This document shows positions 59,937 to 64,000 of a DNA stretch of 64,000 nt, piece after piece; the first letter of the stretch is position 1; every line of letters starts with the position of its first letter. This DNA is from Natrinema sp031626495 (GTDB taxonomy: Archaea; Halobacteriota; Halobacteria; Halobacteriales; Natrialbaceae), in the NCBI RefSeq assembly GCF_031626495.1, contig NZ_JAMQOJ010000003.1, positions 310,001 through 374,000 of the forward strand, written 5' to 3'. Both the position numbers and the translations under genes were made by a program. Under the pieces are notes generated by a model. The model was given only the letters and a program-made list of their open reading frames with translations. It did not search any database and was not told the DNA's origin.

Positions 59937-62546
59937 CTACCCGCCGATATTGACCGTCTGCGTGTCGATATTGACGACGTAATCGCTCGAGGTTCCGCTC
60001 ATCGTGGGTGAGACGCTAATGTCGAACGAGAGATCGCTTTTCTGCTGAATCTCTCTGTTGGCGATCCCCTCGAAGATGTCCTCGAGTTGGCTTGCGTTAT
60101 CGATCATGTGGAACTCACCGTCGTCGGTAGCGGCGTCTCGCAGGAGTGGCTTGTTGATGTTGTTCTCACCGAGTCCGATCGTATAAACGGTGATGTCCCG
60201 GTTCTCTGCTCGTTGTGCCTGCGCCCTCGTTCGGCTGTCCGCCGCGGGATTGCTGTTTTCGCCGTCACTGAGGACGATCATGATCCGATCCCGTCCGGGC
60301 GTAGGCGTGGCACTGTACTCGTCGATTGCGCGTTCTATCCCGCTCGAGATGTCCGTCCCGCCGCCGGACGTGACCGAGACGCTGTCGTGGACATCGTCGA
60401 TGTCGCGGCTCAGCGAGTGGAGCTCGTATCCGTTGTAGTTGAATTCGAAGACGCCTGCACGATCGTCGTTGGACTGATTCAGTAAATCGATGAAGTCCTT
60501 GGTCGCATCTGCGCGAAGCCCTTCGGGATCGGACCCGTATCTGATAGTGACGCTATCGGTGCTGTCCCCGCCTTTTATCCGCACAGAGGAGAAATACGGA
60601 TCGAAGGATTCCCCCGGGTCGGCGGTCTCAAGGGTGCAGTAGGGTGAGCAAGAGTAGTACTCGAGCGAATGACTCGCGGCTGAATCGACGGTCAGCGAGA
60701 GATCGCCCGGCGGCGACGGAACTGACTGCCAGCCGGAGCCAGTGACCGTCCCGGTTTCGCCCATCGAGCCGGAGCGGTCGAGTACGAACGTTACGTCGAG
60801 CGGATTTCTCGTTCTGTCCGCCTCGATCGAAATATCGCGGTTCTCCGTCGGGATCGGAACGTCGGTTCGAAGCGTCCGATCGAAGTTGATCGTCGCGTCG
60901 CCGTGGAGGTTGGTCGTCCCACCGACGACGGCACCGGTGATCTCGACACCGTCGTCGATCGTGACGTGGCTCCCCGGCGCGTAGACGACCCCTTCGTAAT
61001 CCCGCTCTACGTCGATAGTCGAACTGTTCGAGCCGTACACCCAGAGTGCACCCGTCCGATTGCCCGGGACCTCGACGTCCTGTCGGATATCGACGTGACT
61101 CTCGGTGTAGATGTAGGCACTGTTGTTGCCCGTGATCGAAAGATTCGAGAGCTCAAGCGGACCGCCACCGCTACCGATTCCGATGTGGACGTCGCCGTCG
61201 GAGGTGTTGATCGTGGTGATCGACCCGTCCAGATCGTCCCCGTAGTAGAGCCCCGAATCGACGGTGGTGCCTCCGTAGCTCTCGATGTCGGTCACGTCGG
61301 GGTTGCTCTCGAGATAGTCGAGCGCCTTGTTCTCGACGTTCGAATCGATCGAATCGACGCTATCGAACGGTTGCGACATGTTCGCTACGAGGCTGTCGTG
61401 CTGGCCAGTCAACCAGAATGCGGCCGTCGAACCGTCCGCTGTAGTGTTGATGTAGTCGTATCTCGGCGGTGAGTTTCCACGTTCGAGCGCAGCGGCGTAC
61501 GCGAGCGGCGAGACGTTCGGGTCGCCACTCGCCGTCGGCCGGAGGTGGTCGTTGACCACTGGGATACCCTGAACTTCTGCACCGCCGTTCAGCGTGACAC
61601 CGTCATCGATGGCGAACAAGTCCGCCGATCTGTTGCTGATGTTGTGGTTCTCGTACCCGCGGACGGTCAGATCCGAGCCGTAGGCGCCGGTGATCCTGTC
61701 GGCGTACAGCCCGCCGTAGACCGTCGGATCGATCTCGACGTGATTCGCGAACGGGTTCGTACCGTCGATGGTCGCGATGACGGTAACCTCCTGGTTGGCT
61801 TCGTCGTGACAGATGATGTTCTTGTCGGCACCGTCGGCGACGTCACAGTCGCTCGCGCTCGAGGCTTCGAACTCCGTCTTCAGGAACCTGTACCAGGCGT
61901 CGTGATACGGAGTGTCGGAGACCTCGATCGCGACGTGACTGACGAAGCCGACGTCCCCCACGTCGAGTCCACTCGTCGACGCTGACGGCTGTTGTGTCAC
62001 TCTGTTCGTACCTCTCTCGACGTTTCCCCGGAGGTTCGTTACCGAGAAGTCGATCCGACCGACTTCGTTTCCACCGGACTGTTCGGTGTAGTATCGAATA
62101 CCCGGCTTCGAGACGACGCTCGCGCTTTCCCCGGTCTTGCGCCAGACACCGCCCGCCTGATGGGCGAATTTGTTCCCCGCTTCGTCTTCGTAGCGAAGCG
62201 TCCCCATCGGGATATTTTCACTTTGCGTGTCCCCGTATCCGTTCGAGACGGTGATTTCGATGTTCCCCTCGTCAGTGAGATTGTAGTTACCGTTAGAGAG
62301 ATACACCGATCCAGTGGTGTTGTCCAGCATCGCCGTCTGGAGATCCTTGTCGAACTGTCGCATCACCTGCTCGCCGTGTTCACCCGATGCCTGCATCTGA
62401 ACGGCGTCCAGCGCAGCCATTCCGGCGGCAACGACGAGCGAACCCGCTATAATCACCAACCCGAGCAGCAGAATTATCCCGACCTGTTCGCTCGCCCCTC
62501 GATCCGATCGCCCCGTTGCCGATAATTCTCTCCCCGTTTGCTTCAT
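59937..62546 (-). CDS. Large prepilin-like surface protein with vWA domain
   Basis: 869 residues. N-terminal SDRGASEQVGIILLLGLVIIAGSLVVAAGMAAL is a type IV prepilin-like segment. The region to about 240 (TLRYEDEAGNKFAHQAGGVWRKTG, GRIDFSVTNLRGNVERGTNRV) matches the 508-residue neighbour. The middle holds beta-helix-like repeats (ISNRSADLFAIDDGVTLNGGAEV, SNLSITGNNSAYIYTESHVDI). From about 585 a vWA domain has a full MIDAS: DRSGSMG, GGGTDISSG and LSDGEN. Many N-x-S/T sites. It should be exported, anchored by its N-terminal helix and bind a ligand through a divalent cation. Confidence 0.85.
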   Translation of the reverse strand: MKQTGRELSATGRSDRGASEQVGIILLLGLVIIAGSLVVAAGMAALDAVQMQASGEHGEQVMRQFDKDLQTAMLDNTTGSVYLSNGNYNLTDEGNIEITVSNGYGDTQSENIPMGTLRYEDEAGNKFAHQAGGVWRKTGESASVVSKPGIRYYTEQSGGNEVGRIDFSVTNLRGNVERGTNRVTQQPSASTSGLDVGDVGFVSHVAIEVSDTPYHDAWYRFLKTEFEASSASDCDVADGADKNIICHDEANQEVTVIATIDGTNPFANHVEIDPTVYGGLYADRITGAYGSDLTVRGYENHNISNRSADLFAIDDGVTLNGGAEVQGIPVVNDHLRPTASGDPNVSPLAYAAALERGNSPPRYDYINTTADGSTAAFWLTGQHDSLVANMSQPFDSVDSIDSNVENKALDYLESNPDVTDIESYGGTTVDSGLYYGDDLDGSITTINTSDGDVHIGIGSGGGPLELSNLSITGNNSAYIYTESHVDIRQDVEVPGNRTGALWVYGSNSSTIDVERDYEGVVYAPGSHVTIDDGVEITGAVVGGTTNLHGDATINFDRTLRTDVPIPTENRDISIEADRTRNPLDVTFVLDRSGSMGETGTVTGSGWQSVPSPPGDLSLTVDSAASHSLEYYSCSPYCTLETADPGESFDPYFSSVRIKGGDSTDSVTIRYGSDPEGLRADATKDFIDLLNQSNDDRAGVFEFNYNGYELHSLSRDIDDVHDSVSVTSGGGTDISSGIERAIDEYSATPTPGRDRIMIVLSDGENSNPAADSRTRAQAQRAENRDITVYTIGLGENNINKPLLRDAATDDGEFHMIDNASQLEDIFEGIANREIQQKSDLSFDISVSPTMSGTSSDYVVNIDTQTVNIGG

Positions 62547-62570
62547 TGATTGTATCGTGTGTTGCCACCT

Positions 62571-62580
62571 ATTTTATAAA
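62571..62580 (-). promoter_or_regulatory. TATA box of the vWA surface protein
   Basis: Minus-strand TTTATAAAAT in an unusually AT-rich 270-bp gap, 25-34 nt before the ATG at 62546: a textbook leaderless layout. The same gap serves the divergent DUF106 gene. Confidence 0.55.
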
Positions 62581-62787
62581 AAACTGTGGCAATTCATTCT
62601 CTATTCTGTGAACTGAAACGAACATTTTAAATATATTTGATGTATTATTCCACTTCTATGAACTGAAAGAAACGGAATAAACGACGGCGGAGGAAGGCGA
62701 TCGAATCACGAAAGAGGAGAACGGTGGGTCGGAAGGGTGCATCCATACTGCAGGAACTGCCGCTCACTGCCAGCCGAAGAAAAACAC

Positions 62788-62795
62788 TTGTATAC
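62788..62795 (+). promoter_or_regulatory. TATA-like box of the DUF106 gene
   Basis: CTTGTATACC about 27 nt before the ATG at 62821, consistent with a leaderless mRNA. Confidence 0.4.
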
Positions 62796-62820
62796 CGGAC
62801 GAGGCCTAGACCCACACTAG

Positions 62821-63774
62821 ATGACGCGTACAGCCGAGAAAATCGACGCCCTCGTCCGCGAGGATTCCTCGATGGCGGGTGCACTCGAGGCCATCCGCGA
62901 GGAGGCCGACAGGAACGGCGGCGAGGTCCAGTGGGCCGACGTCAACGACGAGTTGACGAGCGGACAGTGGGGGCGGCTGATCGAGAAAGGAGTGTTAGTC
63001 GACGGCGACGAGGGGTTCGTGATCGCCGATCGCGAGGCTTTCGACCAGGCGCTCGACGGTGACGGCGAGAGTAGTACGGCGGCGGCCGATATCGATATCG
63101 ACGAAGAAGAGTCGAGCTGGTCGCAGTGGGACAAAATAGCTGGCCTCGCTGCGCTCCTGTTGATGCCGGGCTACTGGTTCAACTCGATACGGGAGGTCGT
63201 CGGAACAACAGTCAACACCGTTCTCGGGCCGCTCGACGCGGCGTTGCCGTTCTACGCCGTGATCCTCACCGTCGCACTGATCACCGGCCTCTACTCGTCG
63301 CTGCTACAGGCGAATCTGATGGACACGGAGCGTATGGGGAAGTACCAGGAGCGGATGCAGGCCGTTCAGCAAGAGCAGAAAGACCTCCGCCAGCGCAAGA
63401 AAGACGCCGAGGAACGGGGCGCGAGCGACGCCGAAATCGAGCGCCTCGAGAACGAACTCGAGCGCGCCCGCGAGGAACAGATGGAAGCCATGGCTGACAA
63501 TCTGGGCATGTTCAAAGAGCAGTTCCGTCCGATGGTCTGGATCATGCTGCTGACGATCCCGCTGTTCCTCTGGATGTACTGGAAGATTCAGACGGCGGGG
63601 ATCACCGGTGCGGAGGCGACCGCCGTCTTGCCGATCGTCGGCGCGGTCGACTGGCAGTCCGGACTGGTCGGTCCGATGCCGGCCTGGATCGTCTGGTACT
63701 TCCTCTGTTCGATGGGGTTCTCGCAGCTACTGCGCAAGTCGCTGAATATCGACATGTCGCCCTCTGCTGCCTGA
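62821..63774 (+). CDS. DUF106 membrane protein, EMC3/TMCO1-like (YidC/Oxa1 superfamily)
   Basis: 317 residues. N-terminal 85 residues are a soluble acidic region; then three membrane helices (KIAGLAALLLMPGYWF; AALPFYAVILTVALITGLYSSLLQANLMD; FRPMVWIMLLTIPLFLWMYWKI) and a last hydrophobic part near 285. Between them lies a charged coiled coil (ERMGKYQERMQAVQQEQKDLRQRKKDAEERG) followed by MADNLGMFKEQFRPMVW. This is the archaeal DUF106 layout, a membrane insertase relative. Its usual neighbours are secY, adk and cmk; cmk follows here at 129 nt. Confidence 0.9.
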   Translation: MTRTAEKIDALVREDSSMAGALEAIREEADRNGGEVQWADVNDELTSGQWGRLIEKGVLVDGDEGFVIADREAFDQALDGDGESSTAAADIDIDEEESSWSQWDKIAGLAALLLMPGYWFNSIREVVGTTVNTVLGPLDAALPFYAVILTVALITGLYSSLLQANLMDTERMGKYQERMQAVQQEQKDLRQRKKDAEERGASDAEIERLENELERAREEQMEAMADNLGMFKEQFRPMVWIMLLTIPLFLWMYWKIQTAGITGAEATAVLPIVGAVDWQSGLVGPMPAWIVWYFLCSMGFSQLLRKSLNIDMSPSAA

Positions 63775-63873
63775 TCGATTGCCCCCTCGGATTCCCGGGA
63801 CCGATCGCTTCGTTGCTGTCGCACCCTCTCGCTCACGGGCGTGATCACCGCCTCCGTTCGCGGATTCAAAACC

Positions 63874-63881
63874 CATTTTAC
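63874..63881 (+). promoter_or_regulatory. TATA-like box of cmk
   Basis: CATTTTACC about 26 nt before the ATG at 63904, again a leaderless spacing. Confidence 0.4.
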
Positions 63882-63903
63882 CTGCCCCCTCGCAGATCGA
63901 TTA

Positions 63904-64000
63904 TGTTACTCACTGTCTCCGGCCCGCCGGGAAGCGGGAAGAGTACGACCGCGGAGTTGCTCGCCGACGCGTTCGGTCTCGACCACGTTAGCGGCGGCGA
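63904..64000 (+). CDS. cmk: Cytidylate kinase, N-terminal part
   Basis: The first 32 codons before the window ends: MLLTVSGPPGSGKSTTAELL then ADAFGLDHVSGG. The P-loop GPPGSGKST and the following DHVSGG are typical of the archaeal cytidylate kinase, which phosphorylates CMP and dCMP. The position behind DUF106 supports it. Confidence 0.9.

Noticed and set aside
1..64000. CRISPR array, rRNA genes, complete insertion sequence or provirus
   Set aside because: No regularly spaced direct repeats, no rRNA-like stretches, no transposase or integrase ORF; the phage-like genes at 43-45.5 kb are not accompanied by capsid, portal or terminase genes.

Overview
The window is chromosomal DNA from a halophilic archaeon (class Halobacteria). 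The proteins are strongly acidic and the DNA is GC-rich. It carries the archaeal S10/spc ribosomal protein cluster in haloarchaeal order, together with haloarchaeal families (HalOD1, amphi-Trp, Tat lipoproteins with RR...C lipoboxes) and many TATA-like boxes about 25-30 nt before start codons, which suggests leaderless mRNAs. The genus cannot be fixed from this alone; something in the Natrialbales is plausible.

Layout. 1-9.8 kb: end of a translational GTPase gene, an AhpD-like protein, a large GAF/PAS histidine kinase, a zinc-ribbon/TRAM-like protein, a DUF411 lipoprotein, the overlapping proline operon proC-proB-proA, then (minus strand) mch with an unknown partner, and a thiamine-binding-type protein coupled to a frameshifted HMA-domain gene. 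10-12.4 kb: HalOD1 protein, DUF4112 membrane protein, amphi-Trp protein and a tandem UspA. 12.4-12.9 kb: tRNA-Gly(GCC) on the minus strand, followed by two tandem modules that repeat the 3' end of the tRNA and carry long hairpins.

13.1-27.6 kb: one plus-strand run starting with a putative SPOUT RNA methyltransferase, then L3-L4-L23-L2-S19-L22-S3-L29-Rpp29-S17-L14-L24-S4e-L5-S14-S8-L6-L32e-L19e-L18-S5-L30-L15-SecY, mostly with 1-8 nt overlaps or very short gaps.

27.7-50.7 kb: accessory DNA with many decayed genes: two convergent frameshifted genes (DUF7845-like and a wHTH regulator), a truncated beta-propeller lipoprotein, a UbiA prenyltransferase broken in a G-run, a nonsense-interrupted small ORF, a wrecked flavin disulfide oxidoreductase and an antiporter C-terminal remnant. 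Intact genes here include two DUF3179 proteins, Tat lipoproteins, DUF547, a CMD-family protein, HxlR and wHTH regulators associated with GTTAC/GTAAC inverted repeats, an Asp-nucleophile alpha/beta hydrolase, an NDH-2-like flavoprotein, a beta-helix protein, a cysteine-free family-4-like uracil-DNA glycosylase and a ferredoxin-NADP-reductase-like protein. A 125-bp MITE-like inverted repeat lies at 50.5 kb.

48.0-54.2 kb: heme-copper oxidase genes (subunit IV-like protein, fused subunits I+III, CuA subunit II). 54.5-57.5 kb: APC transporter fused to two Usp domains and a conserved protein. 57.5-64 kb: adk, an EMC3/TMCO1-like DUF106 protein and the start of cmk. In many archaea these follow secY directly; here they are separated from secY by the accessory block, and adk is separated from DUF106 by two large prepilin-like surface proteins, one with a vWA domain.
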